A stretch of DNA of 64,000 bases from Suttonella indologenes. Lineage in GTDB: Bacteria > Pseudomonadota > Gammaproteobacteria > Cardiobacteriales > Cardiobacteriaceae. A program made the translations under genes and the position numbers. This document shows, in pieces, positions 8,795 to 17,445 of the stretch. The notes beneath the pieces are model-generated. The model saw nothing but the letters and a program-made list of their open reading frames with translations. It was not told where the DNA came from and searched no databases. The stretch is from positions 442,001-506,000 of the forward strand of contig NZ_UHIA01000004.1 of assembly GCF_900460215.1 (NCBI RefSeq), given 5' to 3'. The first letter of the stretch is position 1. Every line of letters begins with the position of its first letter.

Positions 8795-9427
8795 TCATTT
8801 TCCTCTGTTTTCTAAATCTTTTACTTCATCATCCGTGAGATAACGGATTTTTTGTCCTTGAAGAATGAAGAATAATTTCGCTGTTTCTTCCAATTCTTCG
8901 GCATTGTCCGCCGCATCCGAAAGATCGGATCCCGTAACGACGACGCCGTGATTCGCCAAGAGAAAAGCTTTGCCAAGCAGCGCTCTTTCGCCCAGTTCCG
9001 TAGCGATATGCGGCGAACCGGGACGGTAATAAGGAATTACAGGCAGTTTTCCTACGCGCATGACGTAGTAGGGGGTAAAGGCTTTGATGGCATTGTCGTA
9101 GTCAAGATTTTCCAAACAGGACAGTGCGGTAAGATAAGTGCTGTGTAAATGCACGATGGCTTGGCAGTCGGGATTGCGGCGATACATTTCCAAATGAAAA
9201 ACCGATTCTTTGGAAGGTTTGTCGCCCGACAATACCTTGCCTTGGCTGTCGATGACGGATAAACGATTGATTTGCAGGCGCCCTAAGGAAGAACCGGTCG
9301 GCGTAACCAAGATGCGTTCTTCATCAAGGCGGACGGACAGATTTCCCGCGCCGCCTACCGTGTAGCCGCGCTCATAAAAGGATCGCCCTAGGCTGACCAT
9401 TAATTCTTTTTGTTCCAATTCAGTCAT
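8795..9427 (-). CDS. otnC: 3-oxo-tetronate 4-phosphate decarboxylase (class II aldolase fold)
   Basis: A 210-residue class II aldolase/adducin-domain protein. GAGNLSVRLDEERILVTPTG is the N-terminal loop, KESVFHLEMY carries the catalytic Glu, and AIVHLHSTYLTALS plus LLANHGVVVTGSDL supply the zinc-binding histidines. In the four-carbon acid-sugar pathway it decarboxylates 3-oxo-tetronate 4-phosphate to dihydroxyacetone phosphate. Its ATG overlaps the otnK stop by four bases (ATGA), so the kinase and decarboxylase are translationally coupled. Confidence 0.9.
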   Translation of the reverse strand: MTELEQKELMVSLGRSFYERGYTVGGAGNLSVRLDEERILVTPTGSSLGRLQINRLSVIDSQGKVLSGDKPSKESVFHLEMYRRNPDCQAIVHLHSTYLTALSCLENLDYDNAIKAFTPYYVMRVGKLPVIPYYRPGSPHIATELGERALLGKAFLLANHGVVVTGSDLSDAADNAEELEETAKLFFILQGQKIRYLTDDEVKDLENRGK

Positions 9428-10668
9428 GAAAACATTCCTTGTGCGTAAGCGAAAAAGTCTTCCGTGCCGAAGTTTCCTGATTTCAGCGCCAGATAAATGT
9501 CATCGTCCAAAGCTTTTAACCAAGGCACACCGGGGGCAATCTGTTTGCCGATATGAAAACCTGTGCAGCCAAGTTCTTGTACGACAATACTTGAGGTTTC
9601 TCCGCCGGCATTGATGAAATTCACGACGCGGGCTTCTCGTCTTAAGCGACCGGCTAATTTGGCAAAAGTTTGCTCGATGGCATGACTGGCCTTATTGCCG
9701 CCGAATTCGGCTTGAATGGCTTTCAATTCTTCCGGCGCAACAGTGGCATATATCATCGGCGCAAATTCATCGTCTAAATGTTTGATAACTTTTTCATATA
9801 GTTCATCGGCATAATCGTGATTGTTAACCGCTTGCGCGACATCAAGATAAAAATGGTTAGCTTTGGCTTTATAAGCATTGACTTGCTTATTGGTCATAAG
9901 GGAGCAAGAGCCGGATAACACCACGGTTTTTGCTTTTTTAGGCAGGAAAGCATTCGTGCCTTTTTTACCGCCGCTAAGATATGCCGCCATATAAGCGCCT
10001 AAGCCAGAGCCGCCTGTTACCAATTTGAAATCTGCAACAGCTTCTGCCAATACCGCTAATTGGCTGTTATCCGCCGCATCAACCACCGCATAGCGGTAGC
10101 CCTGCGATTTCAATTCTGCAAAACGCGCCTTGACGCGTTCGGCGCCTTGAACGACATCGCTGTAAGCCACTAATCCCGTTTTGCCTTTTGCCTGAGCATT
10201 CATCAAACGCATGAGATTTGCATCCGACATAGGCGTGATAGGATGGTGGCGCATACCGGATTCGTTGAGTAATACGTCGCCGACAAATAAATAGCCGTTG
10301 AAAATCGTGCGACCGTTAATCGGCAAAGCAGGCGTGATAACCGTGAAATCATCACTCAATGCCGCTAACAAAGCATCGGTAACAGGGCCGATATTGCCTT
10401 TGTCAGTACTGTCGAAAGTCGAGCAATATTTGAAATAATATTGCTTGCATCCGTTTTCTTTCAGCCATTCAAAGGCGTTTAAAGACTGCTCTACCGCTTC
10501 GTCTGAAGGATTTGAACGCGATTTCAGGCTAATGACTACCGCATCGACTTTTTCAGCCAGTGCCTGCTTCGGTACGCCGTTCATCTGTATGCAAGACAAG
10601 CCGTTTTCGACCAAAAAACTGGCAATATCGCTTGCGCCGGTAAAATCGTCAGCAATCACTCCTAACAT
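9424..10668 (-). CDS. otnK: 3-oxo-tetronate kinase (DUF1537 four-carbon acid-sugar kinase)
   Basis: A 414-residue kinase of the former DUF1537 family. The N-terminal domain has GVIADDFTGASDIA (residues 3-16), the hallmark substrate-binding loop. The segment KYCSTFDSTDKGNIGPV follows near residue 100, and VVLSGSCSLMTNKQV opens the C-terminal nucleotide-binding domain. FINAGGETSSIVVQELG is the conserved C-terminal loop. It phosphorylates 3-oxo-tetronate at O4 ahead of OtnC. It starts three bases after the ltnD stop. The length and order of the two domains are normal. Confidence 0.93.
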   Translation of the reverse strand: MLGVIADDFTGASDIASFLVENGLSCIQMNGVPKQALAEKVDAVVISLKSRSNPSDEAVEQSLNAFEWLKENGCKQYYFKYCSTFDSTDKGNIGPVTDALLAALSDDFTVITPALPINGRTIFNGYLFVGDVLLNESGMRHHPITPMSDANLMRLMNAQAKGKTGLVAYSDVVQGAERVKARFAELKSQGYRYAVVDAADNSQLAVLAEAVADFKLVTGGSGLGAYMAAYLSGGKKGTNAFLPKKAKTVVLSGSCSLMTNKQVNAYKAKANHFYLDVAQAVNNHDYADELYEKVIKHLDDEFAPMIYATVAPEELKAIQAEFGGNKASHAIEQTFAKLAGRLRREARVVNFINAGGETSSIVVQELGCTGFHIGKQIAPGVPWLKALDDDIYLALKSGNFGTEDFFAYAQGMFS

Positions 10669-10671
10669 GAA

Positions 10672-11568
10672 TTACGCTCCTTTCTTAGGTAAATCAATGC
10701 CGCTAAAGATTTTAATCACCGCACTGTCGTCTTCCTTACCATAGCCGGCATTGCTGGCTTCGGTAAACATCGAATAAGCGGTGCTGGCAAGATGCAGGGG
10801 AAAATGCAGAGATTTGGCGGTATCGTTTACCAAGCCCAAATCCTTGACAAAAATATCGACCATTGAAAGCGGGGTGTAATCGCCGTCAACAACATGCTTC
10901 ATACGGTTTTCAAACATCCAAGAATTGCCCGCCGCATGCGTGACGACGTCATATATCATCTCTAAAGGAATTCCCGCTTTTGCGGCAAGCGCCATCGCTT
11001 CCGCACCTGCGGCGATATGCACGCCTGCCAATAACTGATGAATGATTTTGACGGTAGCGCCTAATCCGATTGCTTCGCCGATGTTGTAAACCTTAGAGGC
11101 CGTAGCGTCTAAAACAGGCTTCAGCTTATCGAAGGCTTCTTGCGGACCGGAAGCCATGACCGTCATTTCGCCTTGCGCCGCTTTTGCCGCACCGCCGGAC
11201 ACAGGAGCATCTAGCATAATGAGCCCCAATTCTGATAATTTTTGTGAAATACTTTGTGTGTCAGCCGCAGCCATAGTTGAAGAGACCATGATCGGCGTTC
11301 CTTTTTTGAGCTGCCTGGCAATGCCGTTTTCGCCGAATAAGACCATATTTGCTTGAGTCGCATTCACAACCAAAATCACGACCGCATCTAATTTTTGTGC
11401 AAAATTGTTAGCATTCACAGCCGTTTCTTTTGCGCCGGCGAATTTTAATTTTTCTAATGAAATCTGATTGATATCAATTCCATAAGTATCTAAACCCGCA
11501 TGGATGCAAGATAATGCGGCTCCCATGCCCATAGAGCCGAGTCCAATAACAGCGACCGAGTAAGTCAT
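10672..11568 (-). CDS. ltnD: L-threonate dehydrogenase (3-hydroxyisobutyrate dehydrogenase family)
   Basis: A 298-residue beta-hydroxyacid dehydrogenase. The Rossmann motif GLGSMGMGAALS is at residues 9-20, the substrate loop DAPVSGGAAKAAQGEM near residue 120, and the catalytic Lys lies in VKIIHQLLAG near residue 173. In characterised clusters LtnD oxidises L-threonate to 2-oxo-tetronate. It is the first gene of the catabolic operon. A near-consensus promoter lies upstream, divergent from the DeoR-type regulator. The whole order ltnD-otnK-otnC-otnI-denD-permease matches, as I recall it, the Haemophilus influenzae cluster. Confidence 0.9.
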   Translation of the reverse strand: MTYSVAVIGLGSMGMGAALSCIHAGLDTYGIDINQISLEKLKFAGAKETAVNANNFAQKLDAVVILVVNATQANMVLFGENGIARQLKKGTPIMVSSTMAAADTQSISQKLSELGLIMLDAPVSGGAAKAAQGEMTVMASGPQEAFDKLKPVLDATASKVYNIGEAIGLGATVKIIHQLLAGVHIAAGAEAMALAAKAGIPLEMIYDVVTHAAGNSWMFENRMKHVVDGDYTPLSMVDIFVKDLGLVNDTAKSLHFPLHLASTAYSMFTEASNAGYGKEDDSAVIKIFSGIDLPKKGA

Positions 11569-11642
11569 AGCATCTCCTAGATTTTTGAGTGAAAATATAA
11601 TCTGGTAAGTGAAAAATTACTTTTTATTTACTACTTGGCAAG

Positions 11643-11671
11643 ACAATAGCACTGATAAAAAATGTTGTCAA
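11643..11671 (-). promoter_or_regulatory. Sigma-70 promoter of the ltnD operon
   Basis: On the minus strand TTGACA (11671-11666), a 17-base spacer and TATTGT (11648-11643) fit a sigma-70 promoter, about 75 bases before the ltnD ATG. It lies in the 318-base intergenic region divergent from the regulator gene. Confidence 0.65.
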
Positions 11672-11823
11672 ATGTTATTTTGTGTAAAAGTTTGTTTTGT
11701 GAGAACGTCGCTCAGCCTAGAGTAAAAGGTGGAAGACCATCGTATCTTAGTGCATATTTTGAAATGATTTTGAGTAATTTTTGTTTTTTTATTATAATGT
11801 TATCTAAAAATACAACTATTTTT

Positions 11824-11851
11824 TTGATAAAAGAAAATGTTTTTTTATAAT
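11824..11851 (+). promoter_or_regulatory. Sigma-70 promoter of the DeoR-type regulator
   Basis: TTGATA (11824-11829), 16-base spacer, perfect TATAAT (11846-11851). The predicted start of transcription lies about 28 bases before the GTG start codon. Confidence 0.65.
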
Positions 11852-11886
11852 AGCTCACACAAATTCACAATATTTAAGGTTTTAAC

Positions 11887-12645
11887 GTGATTCCAGCACA
11901 AAGACAAAAACGCATTCTTAATTTGATAAAAGAAAGAAAAATAATAAGTATCAACGAGTTATCTGATATTCTTCAAGTCTCACACATGACCATTCGCCGC
12001 GATATCCAAAAACTGGAAGACGAAGGTAGAGTGGTTTCGGTGTCAGGCGGCGTTCAAGCTTTGGAGCATTTGCCTTATGAAGCCACTCATGACGATAAAT
12101 TCTTGGTTTTCCATGATGAAAAAGAAAATATCGGTCGTCAATCCGCGCAATTGATTCCCGAAAATGTCACGGTTTATTTGGATGCCGGCACTACAAGCCT
12201 TGAAATTGCGCGGCAAATCGCCGCACGCGAGGACTTGTTGGTCATTACCAATGATTTTGTCATTGCTAATTTCTTGATGATGCAAGGACAATCCAATCTG
12301 ATTCATATCGGCGGCACGGTCAATAAACTTAACCGCTCTTCAGTCGGCACATTGGCGGCGCAAACATTATCCCAATTGGCGATAGATATTGCTTTTGTTT
12401 CCACTTCTTCTTGGAATTTAAAAGGCTTGACCACGCCGGATGAAAATAAAATTCCTGTCAAAAAAGCCATTATTCAAGCGGCGCATAAAAATATTTTGGT
12501 ATCGGATTCTTCCAAATACGGCAAAGTAGCGACATTTTTGATTTGTCCTTTAACGGTTTTCGATTGCATTATTTGTGATAAGGAATTGCTGCTGAATGCG
12601 CAGGAAGCCATCCGCGATATGGATGTGGATTTATTATTAGTCTGA
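11887..12645 (+). CDS. DeoR/GlpR-family transcriptional regulator
   Basis: A 252-residue DeoR-family repressor that starts at GTG. The N-terminal helix-turn-helix reads MIPAQRQKRILNLI then LSDILQVSHMTIRRDIQKLE, the family fingerprint. The C-terminal sugar-phosphate sensor domain has YLDAGTTSLEIA (phosphate-binding loop), LVITND and DIAFVSTSSW. It is divergent from the L-threonate operon, so it very likely controls it, probably responding to a phosphorylated intermediate such as 3-oxo-tetronate 4-phosphate; that ligand is inferred. The GTG start is favoured because it gives the canonical MIPAQRQ opening. Confidence 0.9.
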   Translation: MIPAQRQKRILNLIKERKIISINELSDILQVSHMTIRRDIQKLEDEGRVVSVSGGVQALEHLPYEATHDDKFLVFHDEKENIGRQSAQLIPENVTVYLDAGTTSLEIARQIAAREDLLVITNDFVIANFLMMQGQSNLIHIGGTVNKLNRSSVGTLAAQTLSQLAIDIAFVSTSSWNLKGLTTPDENKIPVKKAIIQAAHKNILVSDSSKYGKVATFLICPLTVFDCIICDKELLLNAQEAIRDMDVDLLLV

Positions 12646-12663
12646 ATGATTTTTAGGAAGGTG

Positions 12664-12688
12664 AGGCTGGAAGTATCCAGCCTTTTTA
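12664..12688 (+). terminator. Terminator of the deoR-type gene
   Basis: AGGCTGG, a six-base loop and CCAGCCT are followed by TTTT, only 19 bases after the stop codon. A seven-pair GC-rich stem plus T-tract supports intrinsic termination on the plus strand. Confidence 0.85.
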
Positions 12689-12692
12689 GAGC

Positions 12693-13412
12693 TTAATATT
12701 GTGGGCAGGGAATATAAATTTTTTCATCATTATGGCTATTGCATAAATAATAGCCATGTAATATTGCACGGAAACTATGTTGACTTTTAATAAAGTTATT
12801 ACCTTTTTCTGTCACTAATCGCTTGACCATTGCCATGCGCTCTTTTTCTTCTAGCGCCGCAAAATAGCGCGGCAATGGAATTTCGAAAAGCTGATAAAAT
12901 AATCTGGCTTGATTCGTGCTGCGAAATTCATAAGTTTGAATCCAAGTAACATCTTTTTTTAAATAATAATACAAGCGGCCGGCACTGATTTTATTTCTTA
13001 TAGCGATTCTTTCTTCGGCGGTTTTTATGGATATTTGTTTGATATTTTTAATAATTTCATCGCAAGCGTGCTGAATGTTTTCCTCTGGAATATCAAGGCT
13101 TGCAAACAGTGCTTTAATTAAGGTAAGTCGTTTTTTAAGAGTTCTGTATTTTAAATTTTCGCTTAATGACAACGTCTTGCTATTCAAAATCATATACACT
13201 TGTTTTTTAGATTTTTTATAGATATGGGGGTCGGAAAGTTGGGGCAGATACGCTTGCATTTTGTTTAATAATGCGTTTAGCGAAATATGCTGTTCCTGCA
13301 TTCGCATTAAGGCGTTCAGGCTCAGATAATGTGTGGGGGATAATTGTGCGGAATTGCTAAGACAGTCCGGGCAGAAATGAATGTTAGACGGCGTATAAGT
13401 AAACATATTCAT
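12693..13412 (-). CDS. Uncharacterised protein with N-terminal CxxC
   Basis: A 239-residue protein I do not recognise. It is Lys/Leu/Ile-rich and alpha-helical in character. Near residue 14 it has FCPDC (a possible half zinc site); later come YLSLNALMRMQEQHISLN, a long basic helical middle, and a C-terminal YLCNSHNDEKIYIPCPQY with two more Cys. There is no signal peptide or membrane segment. The ATG at 13412 (MNMFTYT) has AAGGAA six bases upstream and is preferred over an in-frame ATG seven codons earlier. It stands alone between the regulator and a broken oxidoreductase. Base composition is lower in GC than neighbours, suggesting an accessory gene. It could be a zinc-ribbon DNA-binding protein, but nothing proves that. 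Confidence 0.55.
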   Translation of the reverse strand: MNMFTYTPSNIHFCPDCLSNSAQLSPTHYLSLNALMRMQEQHISLNALLNKMQAYLPQLSDPHIYKKSKKQVYMILNSKTLSLSENLKYRTLKKRLTLIKALFASLDIPEENIQHACDEIIKNIKQISIKTAEERIAIRNKISAGRLYYYLKKDVTWIQTYEFRSTNQARLFYQLFEIPLPRYFAALEEKERMAMVKRLVTEKGNNFIKSQHSFRAILHGYYLCNSHNDEKIYIPCPQY

Positions 13413-13611
13413 GGAATTTCCTTTTTCGCGCATTAAAGAGGGAAACGGAAATTGCCTTGCGCGTTGAGGAAATCCGCTTTACCAGATAGTTTTACATCGC
13501 GCTGGAAGTTGAAAATTAAACCCGCGATGGCGCGCATTATTCATGCTTGCTTTTATTTTGTCAAGAACTCTTATTGAATTTGAAAGAATATACAGAATAT
13601 TAGTCAGATTA

Positions 13612-14948
13612 TTATTGCTCTCTTCTGCCGCGCCATAATTGCCAAGCCGCGCTCAAATGCACCCCGATATCTAGTAATGGACGCGGCGGCAGGAGCGAGG
13701 CTTGTCCGCCGGCAAGATACGTCCGAATATCAGGATTATCAATACCTAAGGCTTGGTCGGCAATCAATTTTCCGGCGGCGCTGTGGCGTACCAATCCCGC
13801 ACCGTTGCAGCAGGAAACGACAAAGACATGAGGCTGCGCCTCGCCGAAAATCGGCATGTGATTATGCGAAATCGGCAGCCAGCCCTGCCATGTATGCGCG
13901 GCAGTCGCCTGAATCTGCGGAAAACGCTTACCCAACATCGCCAAATGCGATTGCTGCACTTGCTTAATATCGCTTAACTGTTCACGCAATTTGGGCGAAT
14001 AGCGAAAACCGTGGCGGCTAAGCAGGCGGCGGTCTGCGGTTAAGCGCAAAGTCGCGCCGACCGTGCCGTGGGCAGGCGTAATGCCCCAATTGCGGACGCT
14101 GCCCAGCTGCGCCATCTCTCTATCGCTCAAAGGTTCGCTCAACGTAGCGTAAAGCACCATCGTTTGTATCGCTGGCACCTGCCGCCAGCGATACAAACCA
14201 AAGGCAGACAAAAAGCTGTTTACGGCGATAATCACACCGCCGCAGCAAATGCTGCCTGTCGGCGTGTAAACGATTTTCTCATCGCCCGAGAAATTGCAGC
14301 GGATAACCGGCGATTGCTCGAAAATACGCACATTTGCCGGCAAAGTGTCGGCTAAGCCGCGTACCAATGCGGCAGGATTGAGCAGATAAGTGCCGACGGT
14401 AAAAATTGCGCTGTGATAATAGCTGTACCCAACGCCTGCGCCAATTCATCGCGAGCGCAGTCGCGGTAAGGCTCCTGCCATTGCTCGAGATTGCGGCGGT
14501 AATTTGCCAGCAAGGGCGCGCCGACATCGGCGGTTACGGCGGCATGATAACGCCCTGCCTGAAGTCAATCGCAGTCGATATGATGCGTCTGAACTAATAC
14601 TTCTAATTGCTCGAGCGTGCGGCGAAATAATTGAATCTCGGCTTGCGCGGCGGCGGTGCCGGTAACGTTATTATCGCTGTAATGCGGTAAATCAATCGCA
14701 AAACCCGAATTTTTGCCCGAAGCATTTTCGTCGATAACATGTGCTTCCAACACGGCAATGCGCGCTTGCGGTGCCTGCTCCGCCAAACGTCTGGCAGCGG
14801 CAAGCCCTGCGAAACCGCCGCCGATAATCAGCCAATTCGCAGTCTCTGCAGCGCTTAAAGCCGCCATCGCCTCGCGTTTCGGTAATAAAGCATTCCAACC
14901 GCTAGGCGAATCCGTACAAGGCAAAGTCGCTATCTGTTTCAAGCTCAT
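13612..14948 (-). pseudogene. FAD-dependent amino-acid/amine oxidoreductase (DadA/PuuB-like), broken by a stop and a frameshift
   Basis: Three adjoining minus-strand pieces make one DAO-fold oxidoreductase of about 440 residues. Piece one (from 14948) has the FAD motif WLIIGGGFAGLAAARRLAE and VLEAHVIDENASGKNSGF. It ends at TGA (14567-14565), exactly where the same frame continues as GRYHAAVTADVGAPLLANYR and so on; a Trp codon is probably mutated to TGA. Near 14427 a one-base deletion moves the reading to the third frame (YYHSAIFTVGTYLLNPAALV), which runs to 13612 and includes WQGWLPISHNHMPIFGEA and SCCNGAGLV. The protein is otherwise well preserved, so inactivation looks recent, or one site is a sequencing error. 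The start overlaps the GDSL esterase stop (ATGA). Confidence 0.85.
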
Positions 14949-15568
14949 AAAAATTTCTTCTTACGCAAAAAAGCATAAAATTCCTCACTGAATAAGGCAT
15001 AACCTGCCGCATTCGGATGAATTTGATCGGAGCGCAAATGCTCTTTGCGCAAAATATCGCCCCAAGCCGAAGGATAGAGTGTGATATTTTCAGCGGCGGC
15101 AATCTCGGCATAGAGTTCATGGTCTCTGGGTACGCCCAAAACCGCACCCGCATTCAAGCCCGGCACGCCGACTAAAATCATCTGCGCCCCTGTTTCTCGC
15201 ACTAATTTAATGATTTGCTTGATGTTGCTGCGCGTTTCGCCGGCAGACTGTCGGCGAAGAAAATCATTACCGCCGATGCTGATAATCACCAATTGCGGCT
15301 GGTGCTGCGCCAATAAAGCCGGTAAACGTGCCAAGGCTTGCGCACTGGTATCGCCGCTCACGCCGCCGTTGACAATATGCCAAGAAGTTTTCGCCGCCAA
15401 CAGACTCGGATAATCTTCGCCCGCCCCTGCACCATAACCCGCCGTAAGTGAATCGCCCAAAGCCAACACGGTGCTGCCGCCGCTGACATAGCGGCCGTCA
15501 GGACTGTCATTGCCGCAACCATAGAGCAAAGCGCTGAGTGTGAGAAAAATCAAATGGAGAAATTTCAT
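14945..15568 (-). CDS. GDSL-family esterase / lysophospholipase lipoprotein (TesA-like)
   Basis: A 207-residue SGNH hydrolase with a lipoprotein signal: a hydrophobic run then LLYGC near residue 18. Block I is ALGDSLTAGYGAG (catalytic Ser), block II NGGVSGDT, block III SIGGNDFLR, and block V DQIHPNAAGY (Asp/His). This matches the TesA/arylesterase group, which cleaves acyl esters in the periplasm. It is lipid-anchored rather than soluble. The stop overlaps the broken oxidoreductase start by four bases, so both were once co-transcribed from the promoter near 15600. Confidence 0.9.
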   Translation of the reverse strand: MKFLHLIFLTLSALLYGCGNDSPDGRYVSGGSTVLALGDSLTAGYGAGAGEDYPSLLAAKTSWHIVNGGVSGDTSAQALARLPALLAQHQPQLVIISIGGNDFLRRQSAGETRSNIKQIIKLVRETGAQMILVGVPGLNAGAVLGVPRDHELYAEIAAAENITLYPSAWGDILRKEHLRSDQIHPNAAGYALFSEEFYAFLRKKKFL

Positions 15569-15594
15569 AATATTCCTTTGTTAAATAAAACAGG

Positions 15595-15622
15595 TTTATA
15601 GATTAAAGATAAGATACAGCAA
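15595..15622 (-). promoter_or_regulatory. Putative promoter of the GDSL esterase gene
   Basis: Minus strand TTGCTG (15622-15617), 16-base spacer, TATAAA (15600-15595), 27 bases before the ATG. Two acceptable hexamers in AT-rich DNA make this plausible, not certain. Confidence 0.4.
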
Positions 15623-15840
15623 AAATTTAATGGTTGCCATAAAAAAGTGTATTGATTCCAATAAATAACATTGTGATTATCGTTTATTATTTATGTAGCT
15701 ATACAATTTTGAAAATTGAATTTGTTAAATAGTGAGTAAATTTTTTTTGAAACAATATGCAAAATATGATTAAAAACTTTCTATTGAAATATTTAAAATA
15801 GCTTGTAATTAAAAGATAGAAAAAATACTAAGAGATTGTT
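15623..15840. other. AT-rich intergenic stretch without genes
   Basis: About 220 bases of very AT-rich sequence between the esterase promoter and the integrase remnant. I see no open frame, RNA or clear repeat. The sudden AT content marks the left side of the small integrative element. Confidence 0.5.
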
Positions 15841-15930
15841 GGCTTTTAGCAGTAGGGTTTGCGCATCACGGTGCAGCTGTCTCGCCTGTTTTAAGCTGAT
15901 ATGCGGATAACAGCCTAATGACAGGGTGCC
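15841..15930 (-). pseudogene. Fragment of a P4-type integrase N-terminal (DUF4102) domain
   Basis: Reading the minus strand from 15930 gives about 30 residues: GTLSLGCYPHISLKQARQ, then LHRDAQTLLLKA. The pattern LxLGxYPxxSLxxARxxRxxA is the hallmark of the DUF4102 arm-binding domain of P4-like tyrosine recombinases; the intact integrase at 17433-18665 has the matching FGVYPEVSLAQARAAHAVF. Flanking sequence on both sides is unrelated. The last codons of the neighbouring unknown gene overlap this fragment in another frame, so the gene ends at a recombination junction. Confidence 0.7.
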
Positions 15931-16748
15931 TTTGCTTTGATAATGGTAGCGAAAGCGTCGGTATTTGCCGCTGTGTATTTATCCTTGCCTGTGATTAGAT
16001 TATCGCATAGGGCTTGATTGTCTTTCAGGATGTAAAGCACAAGTGCAGCAATAACCTTGTTCTGCGTATTGATAGTTTTGCTACTGGATTTTTTTGATTC
16101 CTCTGTTTTTTTAAGCGGCAATAAAGAAGAAATAAATTCTTCAAGCGCTGCTGGTGTGCATACTATTTGATTTTTATCAGTCATTAAACCATCTAGTGAA
16201 TTGTTAAATACAAAAAATGTCCTATTATCTTCTTTTGAATAAGAACCTAAGCAGTAAAAATTTTCGTCATCCTTAAACCATAAAGCATCTCTTATTCCGC
16301 ATTTTTTTCTAGTTGGAATATCTTTTTTATAGTATAGGTTTTCATATAATAATAAACTAGATTCAGTAATAGCGAATCGAGTAGGGATTTTTGCAGTCAA
16401 CTCAATGATTGAATTGTATTTAATTTTATTTTTGTCAATATAAAAATTGTCGCTAAATGATTTTATTGTATCAATTGCAATCTCAATAGTTGTTTTCTTA
16501 TTCCTATTTTTATCAAATAGACTGTAGTAAGATTCATATTCTTCCCTACCGCCAATAATATTCCACATTAAAGCTGTAACCTTTTCACTTTCATTAAATA
16601 TGAATGATAATTCCAGTAATCCTTGAAGTGCGTAATTATATATGTCACTTTTTTTTACTTCTTTGTTGAAATAGTTGCCTAAAACTTGGGAAGTTTCTTT
16701 AATACTCAACCATGGTTTGGCTTTGGTTAATGGGTCTAACATATTCAC
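15915..16748 (-). CDS. Uncharacterised integrative-element protein
   Basis: A 277-residue protein of unknown function, AT-rich and Lys/Asn-rich. The N-terminus (LTKAKPWLSIKETSQVLG, then KSDIYNYALQGLLELSF) resembles a helix-turn-helix-like N-terminal segment I know from proteins of integrative elements; that comparison is from memory. The middle is a mixed domain with YCLGSYSKEDNRTFFVFNN. A Lys/Ser-rich linker near residue 215 leads to a C-terminal helical part (NKVIAALVLYILKDN). The final codons (KAKAPCH) lie in integrase-remnant DNA, so the original C-terminus may be lost. It is 31 bases downstream of the Fic gene and probably co-transcribed with it and the integrase. Confidence 0.6.
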   Translation of the reverse strand: MNMLDPLTKAKPWLSIKETSQVLGNYFNKEVKKSDIYNYALQGLLELSFIFNESEKVTALMWNIIGGREEYESYYSLFDKNRNKKTTIEIAIDTIKSFSDNFYIDKNKIKYNSIIELTAKIPTRFAITESSLLLYENLYYKKDIPTRKKCGIRDALWFKDDENFYCLGSYSKEDNRTFFVFNNSLDGLMTDKNQIVCTPAALEEFISSLLPLKKTEESKKSSSKTINTQNKVIAALVLYILKDNQALCDNLITGKDKYTAANTDAFATIIKAKAPCH

Positions 16749-16779
16749 TTTCCTTGCTGTAGTAGCTTTAATATTGATT

Positions 16780-17445
16780 TCAATACATCACGGCATAGCG
16801 CGGTTCATTGGCGCAATCGATTAAAAAGGCTTCCATCGCCGCCGCCTCGCCGCTTTCATAATAGCGCAATAGCTCGTCTCTGTAGCGCGTATCTTGGCTG
16901 GGGGATATGGTTATCGGCGGATAGCCCTGCATCATCAGCTCGCCGTTCATCATAAGCTGTCCTGTGCGTTTGTTGCCGTCGGCAAAATATTGATTGCGGG
17001 CAGTATGCAGGAATAGCACAAAGCCTTTGCGGTAGTCGGCGGCTTGTTCATAGGCTTGCATCATGTCGCGGTATTTTTCCGCTAAAAGCATCGGCAGCGG
17101 CGGGCTGTATGCCGTGCCTGTGATACTTACCGGTCGCGTTCTAAAACCGCCTGTTTCGGGATTTTCGCCCTCTGCCACAATGCTGTTCAGGTAAATGAAA
17201 TTGTCTTTGCTTACCTCGAAACGCTGCGCTTTCACTTGCGCAATCAGGGCATTCCAGCCGTCGCGGATATGTTCTACCTGATGCAGTTCAAACATGGGCT
17301 TTCCGCCGATGGATATGCCGTTGATGACGGTCTGCGTTTCGGCAAAAGTCAGGCTGTTGCCCTCTGCCTTTGCCATGTTGTAAATAAACTCATCACGCAT
17401 CTTATGGGCGATAAATAACGCCCTGTCTGTGCCTATGTGTTGCAT
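16780..17445 (-). CDS. Fic/DOC-fold protein with degenerate catalytic motif
   Basis: A 221-residue Fic-domain protein. Fic enzymes normally transfer AMP or another nucleotide to a target hydroxyl through the motif HxFx(D/E)GNGRxxR. Here the motif region reads QYFADGNKRTGQ near residue 132: the catalytic His is replaced (Q-Y-F), GNGR is GNKR and the last Arg is Gln. The N-terminal KAEGNSLTFAETQTV resembles the inhibitory-helix region (E-G-N) of class II Fic proteins. The GNKR form also occurs in Doc-like kinases, but those keep the His. So AMP transfer is doubtful and the protein may be inactive or do another job. The start lies inside the integrase 3' end (13-base overlap), so it is element cargo. 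Confidence 0.8.
   Translation of the reverse strand: MQHIGTDRALFIAHKMRDEFIYNMAKAEGNSLTFAETQTVINGISIGGKPMFELHQVEHIRDGWNALIAQVKAQRFEVSKDNFIYLNSIVAEGENPETGGFRTRPVSITGTAYSPPLPMLLAEKYRDMMQAYEQAADYRKGFVLFLHTARNQYFADGNKRTGQLMMNGELMMQGYPPITISPSQDTRYRDELLRYYESGEAAAMEAFLIDCANEPRYAVMY

Larger units (their letters stand above)
11569..11886. promoter_or_regulatory. Divergent control region between ltnD and the deoR-type gene
   Basis: This 318-base AT-rich spacer holds one promoter facing each way and no coding sequence. TTTTGTG occurs twice about 16 bases apart (around 11680 and 11695), next to the ltnD -35 box, and is a candidate operator for the regulator. Operator assignment is a guess from position. 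Confidence 0.5.
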
